The notes beneath the pieces are model-generated. The model was not told the origin of the DNA and ran no database searches. It saw only the letters and a list, made by a program, of their open reading frames with translations. Shown piece after piece: positions 36,411 through 45,518 of a DNA stretch of 64,000 nt. Numbering within the stretch: position 1 is the stretch's first letter; each line of letters opens with the position of its first letter. A program made the translations under genes and the position numbers. Origin of the DNA: Solirhodobacter olei (GTDB lineage: Bacteria; Pseudomonadota; Alphaproteobacteria; Rhodobacterales; Rhodobacteraceae); NCBI RefSeq assembly GCF_004010155.1, contig NZ_RRYH01000024.1, positions 1-64,000 of the forward strand. Direction: 5' to 3'.

Positions 36411-36500
36411 CGGGTACCGATTCAACACCGCTTTGGCACCGCTTTCGCACCGTAAGGTACCGTATTTCGGGACGGTGGGGCAGGATTTGCGCAACGCCCC
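36411..36500 (-). repeat. Dispersed intergenic repeat with 11-bp iterons (copy 2, inverted), inside the urease operon
   Basis: On the minus strand the units read GCGGTGTTGAA (36421-36431), GCGGTGCCAAA (36432-36442), ACGGTGCGAAA (36443-36453) and a 10-bp ACGGTACCTT (36454-36463), with CACCGTCCCGA and CGTTGCGC on the flank. About 85 bp align with the block at 2425-2520. The 448-bp gap 36254-36701 between ureC and the lipoprotein gene holds this block and the modular repeat at 36524-36687; 36254-36400 shows no recognised feature. Confidence 0.8.
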
Positions 36501-36523
36501 GGGGACGCCCTACGTGGGGAAGA

Positions 36524-36687
36524 GGGCTGGCGCCCGTCCGCGGGTGGGCGCTGACGGCAGCTGGGGTCTGTCCGTTTACGGTGTCGCGAATCCCTTCGGT
36601 TTGCCGGGGGGCGGACTCACCAATAGCGCCCGCTGTTTCGGGCCGGGGATGGTGGGTCGTGGTGCGCAATGAATGCGCACCCTACGG
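36524..36687 (+). repeat. Modular dispersed repeat (copy A) ending in the 27-bp palindrome
   Basis: 36524-36621 aligns at roughly 80% with 43771-43868 (shared pieces GCGCCCGTCCGCGG, GGTCTGTCCGTTTA, CTTCGGTTTG, GACTCAC). Next comes GCCCGCTGTTTCGGGCC (36628-36644), also present at 43918-43934 and inverted at 48883-48899. It ends with GGTGCGCAATGAATGCGCACC (36661-36681) plus CTACGG, identical to the inverted unit at 921-947. No gene; short open frames through it are repeat artefacts. Confidence 0.8.
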
Positions 36688-36701
36688 CGGGCCGCCTGCT
36701 G

Positions 36702-38411
<1,710 letters not shown>

Positions 38412-38459
38412 GGCGGGCTCCTCGGAAGGGTCAGGTTCGGATCGGTTGGCGGGGGCGCG

Positions 38460-38765
38460 TCAGAGCGGCCCCATGACGGACTGGTTGAAGCCGAAGACCC
38501 GCCGCGCGCCGCGGTAGGGCACGAGGCGCACCTCGCGGCGCTGGCCGGGCTCGAATCGGACGGCGGTGCCGGCGGGGATGTCGAGGCGGTAGCCGCGGGC
38601 CTTCGCCCGGTCGAAGGAGAGGCCGGCGTTGGCCTCGGCGAAATGGTAATGCGAGCCGATCTGCACCGGGCGGTCGCCGGTGTTGGCGACCTCCAGCGTG
38701 ATGGCTTCGGCCCCGGTGTTGAGCTCGATCTCGCCCTTGCCTGTCAGGATCTCTCCCGGAATCAT
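38460..38765 (-). CDS. ureB: Urease beta subunit
   Basis: 101 aa. Starts [16 protein letters not shown], the classic UreB N-terminus, and contains [20 protein letters not shown] and [12 protein letters not shown]. The ATG at 38765 has GGGGGAG upstream; an earlier in-frame ATG six codons upstream is less typical. Separate from ureA and ureC, i.e. the three-subunit bacterial arrangement. Confidence 0.97.
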   Translation of the reverse strand: MIPGEILTGKGEIELNTGAEAITLEVANTGDRPVQIGSHYHFAEANAGLSFDRAKARGYRLDIPAGTAVRFEPGQRREVRLVPYRGARRVFGFNQSVMGPL

Positions 38766-38828
38766 CGGCTCCCCCGTTCCCATTGGTTCAAATGTCCTGG
38801 CCGGAGGCCCCTGCCCTCGGCCGCCTGC

Positions 38829-39131
38829 TCAGCGGATCGGATGGTGCACGGTGACGAGCTTCGTTCCGTCCGGGAATGTCGCCTCCACCTGCACGTCATG
38901 GATCATCTCGGCCACGCCCGCCATGCAATCGGCGGCGGCGACGACATGGGCGCCGGCCTCCATCAGATCGGCGACGGAACGGCCGTCGCGCGCGCCCTCG
39001 ACGACGTAATCGGTGATCAGCGCGATCGCCTCGGGGTGGTTCAGCTTCACCCCGCGCGCCTTTCGGTTCCGCGCCACCATGGCGGCGAGGCTGACCAGCA
39101 GCTTGTCCTTTTCGCGCGGCGTCAGGTTCAT
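38829..39131 (-). CDS. ureA: Urease gamma subunit
   Basis: 100 aa, exact family length. [20 protein letters not shown] and [24 protein letters not shown] (in part) are signature segments, ending [19 protein letters not shown] precedes the start. Twelve bases downstream of ureD. Confidence 0.98.
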   Translation of the reverse strand: MNLTPREKDKLLVSLAAMVARNRKARGVKLNHPEAIALITDYVVEGARDGRSVADLMEAGAHVVAAADCMAGVAEMIHDVQVEATFPDGTKLVTVHHPIR

Positions 39132-39143
39132 CCCGCCTCCCCC

Positions 39144-39953
39144 TCAGATCTGCCAGACGCGCGGCAGCGCACGCCCCGTTGCCATCACTACCGCCGCCAT
39201 CGCCCGTTTCAAGGGAAAGGCATCCGCCGCCATGAGCCGCACGATGAGCCGCCCGTCCCAGCCGGAGGCGGCAGCCTCGACCTCGGCGAGCGTTGATAGG
39301 AGATCTCGCACGGGCCCCAGCGCGTCCTCCGCCCCGTCCGCCACCAGCGCCAGCGTCGCCACCGCGCGATGGGGGCCGAGGCAGGCCGGCCCCGCGCCGA
39401 GCGTCGCCCTGGTCAGGCGGAGAGGCTCGAGAAAGACCGGCCGGCCCTCGCGCCGCACCTCACGCCAGTCGCAGAGCGTGGTCTGTGCCACCCGTTCGCC
39501 CATCGCGGCGCGGCCGAGGACGACCGCCTCGGCCAGCATCAGCCGGGCACCGGGGCCGAGATCGGCCGTGGTGCGGCGGGAAAGCGCGGAGCGGTCGAAA
39601 AGGATCGTCTCCTGTGGCAGCCAGTCGAGCGTGGCGCCCGCGCCGAGGCTCAGATCCACCGTCACCCGCGCCTCGCCGCCGGCGGAGGCATAGGCGCGCT
39701 CTGCCGTCTGGGTGGTGGCCAGCGCGCTGACGCCGGGCGCGAGGTCGACGGCGAAGGAGAGCCGGTCGCCGCCGGTCAGCCCGCCCGAGGTGTTCAGGAA
39801 GACGACCTCGGGCACCGGGCCGTGGACGCGCGGCAGGAAGGCCTTGGCCGAGCCCTGCTGGCCGAGGCGCAGGAGCTTGCCGTCGGGGCCGAGGGCCACC
39901 CGCGCGGCGCCCCGCGCCCGCTCCAGTCCAAGAAGATCCGATCCGTCGGCCAT
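39144..39953 (-). CDS. ureD: Urease accessory protein UreD
   Basis: 269 aa scaffold that carries nickel delivery to apo-urease with UreF and UreG. Family pattern QQGSAKAFLPRV, VVFLNTSGGLTGGDRLSF and TTQTAERAYASAGG. The ATG at 39953 (MADGSDLLGLERARG) fits homologues; a longer frame to 40088 adds 45 low-complexity residues. First gene of the urease operon, 178 bp divergent from pyrC. Confidence 0.94.
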   Translation of the reverse strand: MADGSDLLGLERARGAARVALGPDGKLLRLGQQGSAKAFLPRVHGPVPEVVFLNTSGGLTGGDRLSFAVDLAPGVSALATTQTAERAYASAGGEARVTVDLSLGAGATLDWLPQETILFDRSALSRRTTADLGPGARLMLAEAVVLGRAAMGERVAQTTLCDWREVRREGRPVFLEPLRLTRATLGAGPACLGPHRAVATLALVADGAEDALGPVRDLLSTLAEVEAAASGWDGRLIVRLMAADAFPLKRAMAAVVMATGRALPRVWQI

Positions 39954-40131
39954 GCGCCCTTTTACCCTGCCCGCCGCAGGGCGCGAGACTGCGGCCGATC
40001 CCGCGCCGCGGCAAGCCCCGGCGACACGGGAGCTGCCCATTTGCGCGGCCGTCCCGCCCGAATTTTGGGCAGCGCGCGAAGCCTTCACCGGCCCCTAGCC
40101 ATCGGCCCGCGAAACGTGTAACGCCAGCGCC

Positions 40132-41169
40132 ATGACCGACAGCCTGACCCTCCGCCGCCCCGACGACTGGCACCTGCACCTGCGCGACGGCGCGATGCTG
40201 GAGGCCGTGCTGCCGGAGACCGCGCGCCACTTCGCCCGCGCCATCATCATGCCGAACCTGGTGCCGCCCGTGGTCACCGCCGCGCAGGCCGCGGCCTATC
40301 GCGAGCGGATCCTGAAGGCGCTGCCCGAGGGGATGGATTTCACCCCGCTGATGACGCTCTACCTTACCGAGGAGACGGATCCGGAGGACGTGACCGCCGC
40401 CTATGCCAACGGGATCGCGCAGGCGGTGAAGCTCTACCCCGCCGGGGCCACCACGAATTCCGCCTCGGGCGTGCGCGACTTCGACCGGGTCCGGCCGGTG
40501 CTGGAGGCGATGGCCGCGATCGGCATGCCGCTTTGCGTGCATGGCGAGGTGACCGATCCCGAGATCGACATCTTCGACCGCGAGGCGGTGTTCATCGACC
40601 GGGTGCTGGACCCGATCCGGCGGGCCACACCGGGGCTGCGGGTGGTCATGGAGCATATCACCACGGCCGAGGGCGTGGCCTATGTCCGCGCCAACCCGAC
40701 GGGCCTGGGCGCCACGATCACCACCCATCACCTGGTGATCAACCGCAACCATATCCTCGTCGGCGGCATCAAGCCGCATTACTACTGCCTGCCCGTCGCC
40801 AAGCGCGAAAGCCACCGGCTGGCGCTGCGCGAGGCGGCGATGTCGGGCGATGCGCGGTTCTTCCTCGGCACCGACTCGGCGCCGCATGTCGACCCGCTGA
40901 AGGAATGTGCCTGCGGCTGCGCCGGCTGCTTCACCGCGACGAACACGCTTTCGATCCTCGCCGAGGTCTTCGAGCAGGACGTTAGGCTCGACCGGCTCGA
41001 AGGCTTCACCAGCCTCCACGGCCCGGCCTTCTACGGCCTGCCCCCAAACGAGGCGCGGATCACGCTGACGAAGGGCGCGCTCGTCGCCTACCCCGCCAAG
41101 ATCGAGACGGGCGCCGGGCCGGTCACCGTCTTCGACCCCGGTTTCCCGCTTCACTGGCACGTATCGTGA
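40132..41169 (+). CDS. pyrC: Dihydroorotase (PyrC, homodimeric type)
   Basis: 345 aa zinc amidohydrolase of de novo pyrimidine synthesis. Metal ligands in [10 protein letters not shown] (H14, H16), carbamylated Lys in [24 protein letters not shown] and FLGTDSAPH; the Cys-rich [11 protein letters not shown] segment is typical of this subgroup. It precedes pyrE, separated by a long hairpin, so the two steps around orotate are neighbours. Confidence 0.97.
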   Translation: MTDSLTLRRPDDWHLHLRDGAMLEAVLPETARHFARAIIMPNLVPPVVTAAQAAAYRERILKALPEGMDFTPLMTLYLTEETDPEDVTAAYANGIAQAVKLYPAGATTNSASGVRDFDRVRPVLEAMAAIGMPLCVHGEVTDPEIDIFDREAVFIDRVLDPIRRATPGLRVVMEHITTAEGVAYVRANPTGLGATITTHHLVINRNHILVGGIKPHYYCLPVAKRESHRLALREAAMSGDARFFLGTDSAPHVDPLKECACGCAGCFTATNTLSILAEVFEQDVRLDRLEGFTSLHGPAFYGLPPNEARITLTKGALVAYPAKIETGAGPVTVFDPGFPLHWHVS

Positions 41170-41177
41170 CATTTTCC

Positions 41178-41249
41178 TGGCCCAAATACTCCCGCCGGAG
41201 GCGGCTGGCTCCGCCGCAGAGCGCCTCCGGCGGGGGAGTATTTGTGCCA
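41178..41249 (+). repeat. Large stem-loop from two inverted dispersed repeats between pyrC and pyrE
   Basis: Left arm 41178-41202 (TGGCCCAAATACTCCCGCCG + GAGGC) pairs with right arm 41223-41249 (GCCTCCGGCGGGGGAGTATT + TGTGCCA) with one mismatch and a 2-nt bulge, about 25 bp. The loop has its own small GGCGG/CCGCC hairpin. The sequence past the right arm (CCAAGAAGAAA) matches the repeats at 6527-6578 and 62693-62741. It could attenuate transcription or stabilise mRNA ends; no T-tract follows. Confidence 0.8.
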
Positions 41250-41282
41250 AGAAGAAACCCGCACTGAGAAAGGACCCCGCCG

Positions 41283-41966
41283 ATGCTTCTGCCTTCCGCC
41301 TATCCCCCGCCCGAGGAGATCGCCCGGCTGACGGCGCGGATGCTGCTGGAGATCAAGGCGGTGCATTTCAACGCCGCGGAGCCGTTCACGCTGGCCTCCG
41401 GCCTGCCCTCGCCGACCTATATCGACTGCCGCAAGCTGATCAGCTTCCCGCGGATCCGCTCGACCCTGATGGATTTCCTGGCCTGCACGGTGCTGCGTAA
41501 CGCGGGCTTCGAAGCCTTCACCAATGTCGCCGGCGGCGAGACGGCGGGTATCCCCTTCGGCGCCTTCATGGCCGAACGGCTGGGCCTGCCGATGACCTAC
41601 GTCCGCAAGAAGCCCAAGGGCTATGGCCGCAACGCCCGGATCGAGGGCGTGATGGGCGAAGGCGACCGGGTGCTGCTGGTCGAGGATCTGGCGACGGACG
41701 GCGGATCGAAGGTGAGCTTCGTCGAGGCGATCCGCACCACCGGCGCGACCTGCGCCCATACCGCGGTGATCTTCTTCTACGACATCTTCCCCGGCGCGGA
41801 GGAGGCGCTGGCCGAGCAGGGCGTGACGCTGCACCGGCTCTGCACCTGGTGGGACGTGCTGGCCGAGGCGCGGACGCAGGGCGCCTTCGATGCCGGGACC
41901 CTCGCCGAGGTCGAGGCCTTCCTGAAGGCGCCGCGCGCCTGGCAGGAGGCCCGGAGCAAGGGCTGA
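41283..41966 (+). CDS. pyrE: Orotate phosphoribosyltransferase
   Basis: 227 aa; transfers ribose-5-phosphate from PRPP to orotate. PRPP-binding motif [18 protein letters not shown], catalytic-loop region [18 protein letters not shown], and substrate segment [16 protein letters not shown]. The start has AAAGGA upstream. Length and motifs fit the alphaproteobacterial long form with a C-terminal extension. Confidence 0.96.
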   Translation: MLLPSAYPPPEEIARLTARMLLEIKAVHFNAAEPFTLASGLPSPTYIDCRKLISFPRIRSTLMDFLACTVLRNAGFEAFTNVAGGETAGIPFGAFMAERLGLPMTYVRKKPKGYGRNARIEGVMGEGDRVLLVEDLATDGGSKVSFVEAIRTTGATCAHTAVIFFYDIFPGAEEALAEQGVTLHRLCTWWDVLAEARTQGAFDAGTLAEVEAFLKAPRAWQEARSKG

Positions 41967-41974
41967 AATATTTC

Positions 41975-42149
41975 TGTGGAGAAGCCGGGGTCGGCTGTGG
42001 ATGGCCGGTGGAGTTTCACGGCGTCGTGACGTTGGAAGAATCGCCAGCCTCAGCGGGACCCGCGACAGAGCCCACAAGATGTGGTAGGCTCCGAGTCACC
42101 CACAAATCATCCACAACGGCCGGACACGCTTATCCCCCATCCGTCCACA
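41975..42149. promoter_or_regulatory. Cluster of DnaA-box-like sites upstream of dnaB
   Basis: In the 249-bp pyrE-dnaB gap: TGTGGAGAA (41975-41983; one mismatch to TTATCCACA on the other strand), TGTGGATGG (41996-42004; two), TCATCCACA (42107-42115; one), TTATCCCCC (42130-42138; two) and CCGTCCACA (42141-42149; three). A perfect palindrome CCACA-AGA-TGTGG lies at 42072-42084. The last three boxes share orientation at 23- and 11-bp spacing. DnaA binding is inference. Confidence 0.45.
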
Positions 42150-42215
42150 GGGTTGTTCCCCTTGCCGGACAATCGTGACGCGATATGCAGGGGGTCGAGG
42201 GACGGGACAAAACAG

Positions 42216-43715
42216 ATGACAGAGATTACGCCAATCCGCTCCGGGTTGCCCCAGGCGCCCGGAACGGAAGGTGCTTCGGAAACGGCACCGCATAACATCG
42301 AGGCCGAGCAGCAGCTGCTTGGCGCGATCCTGACCAACAACGATATCTTCGACCGGATCTCCTCGCTGGTCCGGGCCGAGCATTTCTACGAGCCGGTCCA
42401 CCGGCGCATCTTCGAGGTCGCGTCGGCGCGGATCCAGAAGAACGCGCTGGCCTCGCCGGTCACGATCAAGGCCTTCCTCGAGGATGACGCCGGGCTGCAG
42501 GAGCTGGGCGGCGCGGCCTATCTCGCCCGTCTTGCCGGTGGCGCGATCGCGGCCTACGCGGCGCGCGATTACGCGCAGATGATCTACGAGCTGGCCGTGC
42601 GGCGCGAGCTGATCGCGCTGGGGCAGGACATATCGGCCCGGGCGGCGAAGCTCGATGTCGCCTCCGAGCCCAAGGACCAGATCGTCGAGGCGGAGCAGCG
42701 GCTCTACCAGCTTGGCGAGCAAGGCGTGGCGGAGCGCGGGTTCCAGAGCTTCCTGAAGGCCGTGACCGATGCGGTGAACGTCGCCAATGCCGCCTATCGG
42801 CGGGACGGCGGGCTGGCGGGGATTTCCACCGGGCTGGTCGATCTCGACAAGAAGCTGGGCGGGCTGCATCCGTCGGACCTTCTGATCCTCGCCGGGCGCC
42901 CCTCGATGGGGAAGACCTCGCTGGCCACCAACATCGCCTTCAACGTCGCCAAGGCCTATCGCCGCGGGATGACGGCGGATGGAACCGAGGGCGCGGTCGA
43001 TGGCGGCGTCGTGGGCTTCTTCAGCCTGGAAATGTCGGCCGAGCAGCTTGCCGCGCGGGTGCTTTCGGAGGCCGCCGAGGTGCCTTCGGAGCAGATCCGC
43101 AAGGGCGACATGAACGAGGGCGAGTTCCGCCGTTTCGTCGAGGCCGCGAAGGCGCTGGAGGCCTGCCCGCTTTACATCGACGACACGCCGGCGCTGCCGA
43201 TCAGCCAGGTCGCGGCGCGGGCGCGGCGGCTGAAGCGGACGCATGGGCTTGACGTTCTCATGGTCGACTACCTGCAGCTTCTGCGCGGCTCGACGAAGGA
43301 GAACCGGGTTCAGGAAGTCTCTGAAATCACCCAAGGCCTGAAGGCGATCGCGAAGGAGCTGAACATCCCGGTGATCGCGCTCAGCCAGCTGTCGCGTCAG
43401 GTGGAGAACCGCGACGACAAGCGGCCGCAGCTCAGCGACCTTCGGGAATCGGGTTCGATCGAGCAGGACGCCGACGTGGTGATGTTCGTCTACCGCGAGG
43501 AGTACTACAAAGAACGCGAGAAGCCCGGCGAGGACAACCTCGAGGCCATGGCGAAGTGGCAGGAGGTGATGGAGCGCTGCCACGGCAAGGCCGAGGTCAT
43601 CATCGGCAAGCAGCGCCACGGGCCGATCGGCACGGTGGAGCTGAGCTTCGAGGGCCGCTTCACCCGCTTCGGCAACCTCGCGCGGCCCTGGCAGGGCGGC
43701 AGCGAAGGGTTCTGA
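42216..43715 (+). CDS. dnaB: Replicative DNA helicase DnaB
   Basis: 499 aa hexameric helicase of the replication fork. N-terminal domain PHNIEAEQQLLGAILTNND, Walker A LAGRPSMGKTSLA, VGFFSLEMSAEQLAAR, Walker B VLMVDYLQLL and C-terminal KQRHGPIGTVELSFEGRFTRF. The ATG at 42216 (MTEITPIRSG) matches homologues; the frame stays open 45 codons further upstream but without similarity and through the DnaA-box-like region. No intein or insertion. Confidence 0.97.
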   Translation: MTEITPIRSGLPQAPGTEGASETAPHNIEAEQQLLGAILTNNDIFDRISSLVRAEHFYEPVHRRIFEVASARIQKNALASPVTIKAFLEDDAGLQELGGAAYLARLAGGAIAAYAARDYAQMIYELAVRRELIALGQDISARAAKLDVASEPKDQIVEAEQRLYQLGEQGVAERGFQSFLKAVTDAVNVANAAYRRDGGLAGISTGLVDLDKKLGGLHPSDLLILAGRPSMGKTSLATNIAFNVAKAYRRGMTADGTEGAVDGGVVGFFSLEMSAEQLAARVLSEAAEVPSEQIRKGDMNEGEFRRFVEAAKALEACPLYIDDTPALPISQVAARARRLKRTHGLDVLMVDYLQLLRGSTKENRVQEVSEITQGLKAIAKELNIPVIALSQLSRQVENRDDKRPQLSDLRESGSIEQDADVVMFVYREEYYKEREKPGEDNLEAMAKWQEVMERCHGKAEVIIGKQRHGPIGTVELSFEGRFTRFGNLARPWQGGSEGF

Positions 43716-43732
43716 GGGGCCGGCGCGGCGGT

Positions 43733-43934
43733 GAACGGGGCGCAATGAATGCGCACCGTTCGGGGCGGTAGGGCCAGCGCCCGTCCGCGGTTGGGCGCTC
43801 GCTGCGGTGTGGGTCTGTCCGTTTATGGCGCAAGGAACCCCTTCGGTTTGGCGGGGAGCAGACTCACAAGATGCGCCCATCCGTCCGGGCGGACGGGCGC
43901 TGGCCCGGCGGGCTTTGCCCGCTGTTTCGGGCCA
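43733..43934 (+). repeat. Modular dispersed repeat (copy B) in the 302-bp dnaB-gapR gap
   Basis: 43733-43761 is an extended palindrome: arms GAACGGGGCGCA and TGCGCACCGTTC around ATGAA, one mismatch. 43771-43868 aligns with 36524-36621. 43871-43900 adds a GCGCCCATCCGTCC / GGACGGGCGC hairpin absent from copy A, and 43918-43934 is GCCCGCTGTTTCGGGCC. The palindrome precedes the module here but follows it in copy A, so the parts move independently. No gene in 43716-44017. Confidence 0.8.
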
Positions 43935-44017
43935 AGTGGGGCGGAGCTGGCCGCACACCCTTGCACCCTGCCCCGCCGCCCGCTAGGGATCGCGGGACAT
44001 CCGCAAGCGAGGCCCCC

Positions 44018-44278
44018 ATGAGCGATCCCGTTTCCGACGCCACGAGCACCGTCGCCGCCGAAGAACTGCGCCAGTTCATCGAGCGTTACGAGCATCTGGA
44101 GGCGGAGAAGGCCGACATCGTGGAGCAGCAGAAAGAGGTCATGGCTGAGGCCAAGGGCCGCGGCTACGACACCAAGGTGATCCGCAAGCTGATCTCGCTC
44201 CGCAAGCGCGACAAGGACGATGTCGCCGAGGAAGAGGCGATCCTGGAGCTTTACAAGGCCGCGCTCGGCATGGGCTGA
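44018..44278 (+). CDS. GapR-family nucleoid protein (DUF2312)
   Basis: 86 aa, close to Caulobacter GapR. ELRQFIERYEHLEAEKADI, KEVMAEAKGRGYDTKVIRKL and RKRDKDDVAEEEAILELY are the family segments, forming the coiled-coil dimer/tetramer. GapR encircles overtwisted AT-rich DNA ahead of polymerases and supports replication. The ATG at 44018 was chosen because family similarity starts there. Its last 28 bp overlap the end of the convergent gene. Confidence 0.9.
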   Translation: MSDPVSDATSTVAAEELRQFIERYEHLEAEKADIVEQQKEVMAEAKGRGYDTKVIRKLISLRKRDKDDVAEEEAILELYKAALGMG

Positions 44279-45180
44279 GGCCGCGCCGCCGGCGCCAGCG
44301 GCCAGGGGGTGATGAGCCGAACCCCCTCCATGGCGGCGATCTCCTCCACATCCGCGTCGTAGCGGCGGCTGAGATCCTCGATGAGGGCCCCGGTCCAGCC
44401 GGGCAGATCCAGCTCCATCTCCAGCGCCCCCTCCAGCGCGTATTTGTCGAGGAAGGCCGCCACGGCACGGTGCCGCTGCGCAGGCGGCATGGCGGGCCGG
44501 GCGGCGAGGTAATCGGCCAGCCGCGCCGCGCCCTCGGGCGACATCAGGCCGGCGAGCCGCGCGCCCTCGCCCGCAAGCGCCGTGCCCGGTGCCGCACCCG
44601 CCACGGCGCGCAGCACCTCGGGCCAGATCAGCGGCGTGTCCTCGTCGCACCAGACGGTCAGCGGCACGTCGGGCCGCTCAGCGCGAATCCGGCCCACCAT
44701 CTCTGCCCAGGAAAGCGCCAGCGGATCGGCCCCGCTGAGAAAGGCCTCGAAGCTCTCCCATCTGCCGGACTGGTAGAGCGCCGGCAGGAAGGTCGCCGGG
44801 TTGCGGATGGCAAAGGCCATCTCTGCCGCGCAGGAGGGCAGAAGGTTGGCCAGCGCCGAGACCTTCCCGCCCGCGTTGGGATAAAGCCGGCCGCGCCCCA
44901 GCACGTGGGCGCGGACGCAGAGGAACGCCTCGTTGGAGAAGACGAGACGGGCGGCCTCGTCCTGGATCATCACAGCGTCGAGGATCGTTTCCTCGGTCTG
45001 CGGACTGGAGGGCGCGCCCTGCATGGCGTTCACGACATTGCGCAGGATCGGGCCGCAGACCTTCGGATCGGGGATCACGATCCCCTGGGCGGCCAGCGCC
45101 GGGGCGTTCTGACGGAGACAGGTCTCCAGCCGGTGTTCATCGGTGCAGTGAAGCCCGAGGTGGTAGACGATATTCATCAT
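44251..45180 (-). CDS. Conserved protein of unknown function, possible degenerate sulfotransferase-like fold
   Basis: 309 aa. The N-terminus MMNIVYHLGLHCTDEHRLETCL resembles the P-loop start of sulfotransferases (HIGxHKTGTT) but lacks Lys and the TGTT residues, so PAPS binding is doubtful. Later WESFEAFLSGADPLALSWAEMV and PLTVWCDEDTPLIWPEVLR are conserved-looking. Two adjacent ATGs (45180/45177) could start it; a longer frame to 45300 adds low-complexity residues. Its 3' end overlaps gapR by 28 bp tail to tail. Confidence 0.72.
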   Translation of the reverse strand: MMNIVYHLGLHCTDEHRLETCLRQNAPALAAQGIVIPDPKVCGPILRNVVNAMQGAPSSPQTEETILDAVMIQDEAARLVFSNEAFLCVRAHVLGRGRLYPNAGGKVSALANLLPSCAAEMAFAIRNPATFLPALYQSGRWESFEAFLSGADPLALSWAEMVGRIRAERPDVPLTVWCDEDTPLIWPEVLRAVAGAAPGTALAGEGARLAGLMSPEGAARLADYLAARPAMPPAQRHRAVAAFLDKYALEGALEMELDLPGWTGALIEDLSRRYDADVEEIAAMEGVRLITPWPLAPAARPQPMPSAAL

Positions 45181-45386
45181 GCCTGCGCCGTCCCTCACGG
45201 CACCCCGGGGGAGATTATACGGGGACCGGCAGATATTTGAACCGCTTTCCTCAGGTGGATGCGGTGGCGGGGCGGCGGAGGAACGGCGGCGGCCCGGCAC
45301 CGCTGCGGCCGGCGGCCGCGGCTATCGTGCCGGGCCAGAATAGGCCTTGACCTCGGCCCCGTTTCAAACGATTTCGGGCCGGTGGC

Positions 45387-45462
45387 GCCGGTTTAGCTCA
45401 GCTGGTAGAGCAGCGGTTTTGTAAACCGAAGGTCGCGGGTTCGATCCCTGCAACCGGCACCA
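45387..45462 (+). tRNA. tRNA-Thr (anticodon TGT)
   Basis: 76-nt cloverleaf: acceptor GCCGGTT/AACCGGC, D-arm GCTC-AGCTGGTA-GAGC, anticodon loop TTTGTAA with TGT (reads ACA), T-arm GCGGG-TTCGATC-CCTGC, discriminator A and encoded CCA. The first anticodon-stem pair (27-43) is a G-A mismatch. It lies between two minus-strand genes. Confidence 0.97.
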
Positions 45463-45518
45463 ATCCCCCCTTCCCCCTCGACGATACGACGGGCGGCGGT
45501 ACGCCCGCCCCGGGGCCC

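Noticed and set aside
36271-36672. 133-codon open frame through the urease-operon repeats
   Set aside because: Peptide similarity to a frame at 43749-44021 comes entirely from the shared DNA repeat; no coding signature.
42081-42215. N-terminal extension of DnaB by 45 codons
   Set aside because: Residues show no DnaB similarity, and MTEITPIRSG at 42216 matches the expected start with a purine-rich upstream region.
42096-43958. 620-codon open frame antisense to dnaB and into repeat copy B
   Set aside because: Antisense shadow of dnaB fused to repeat sequence.
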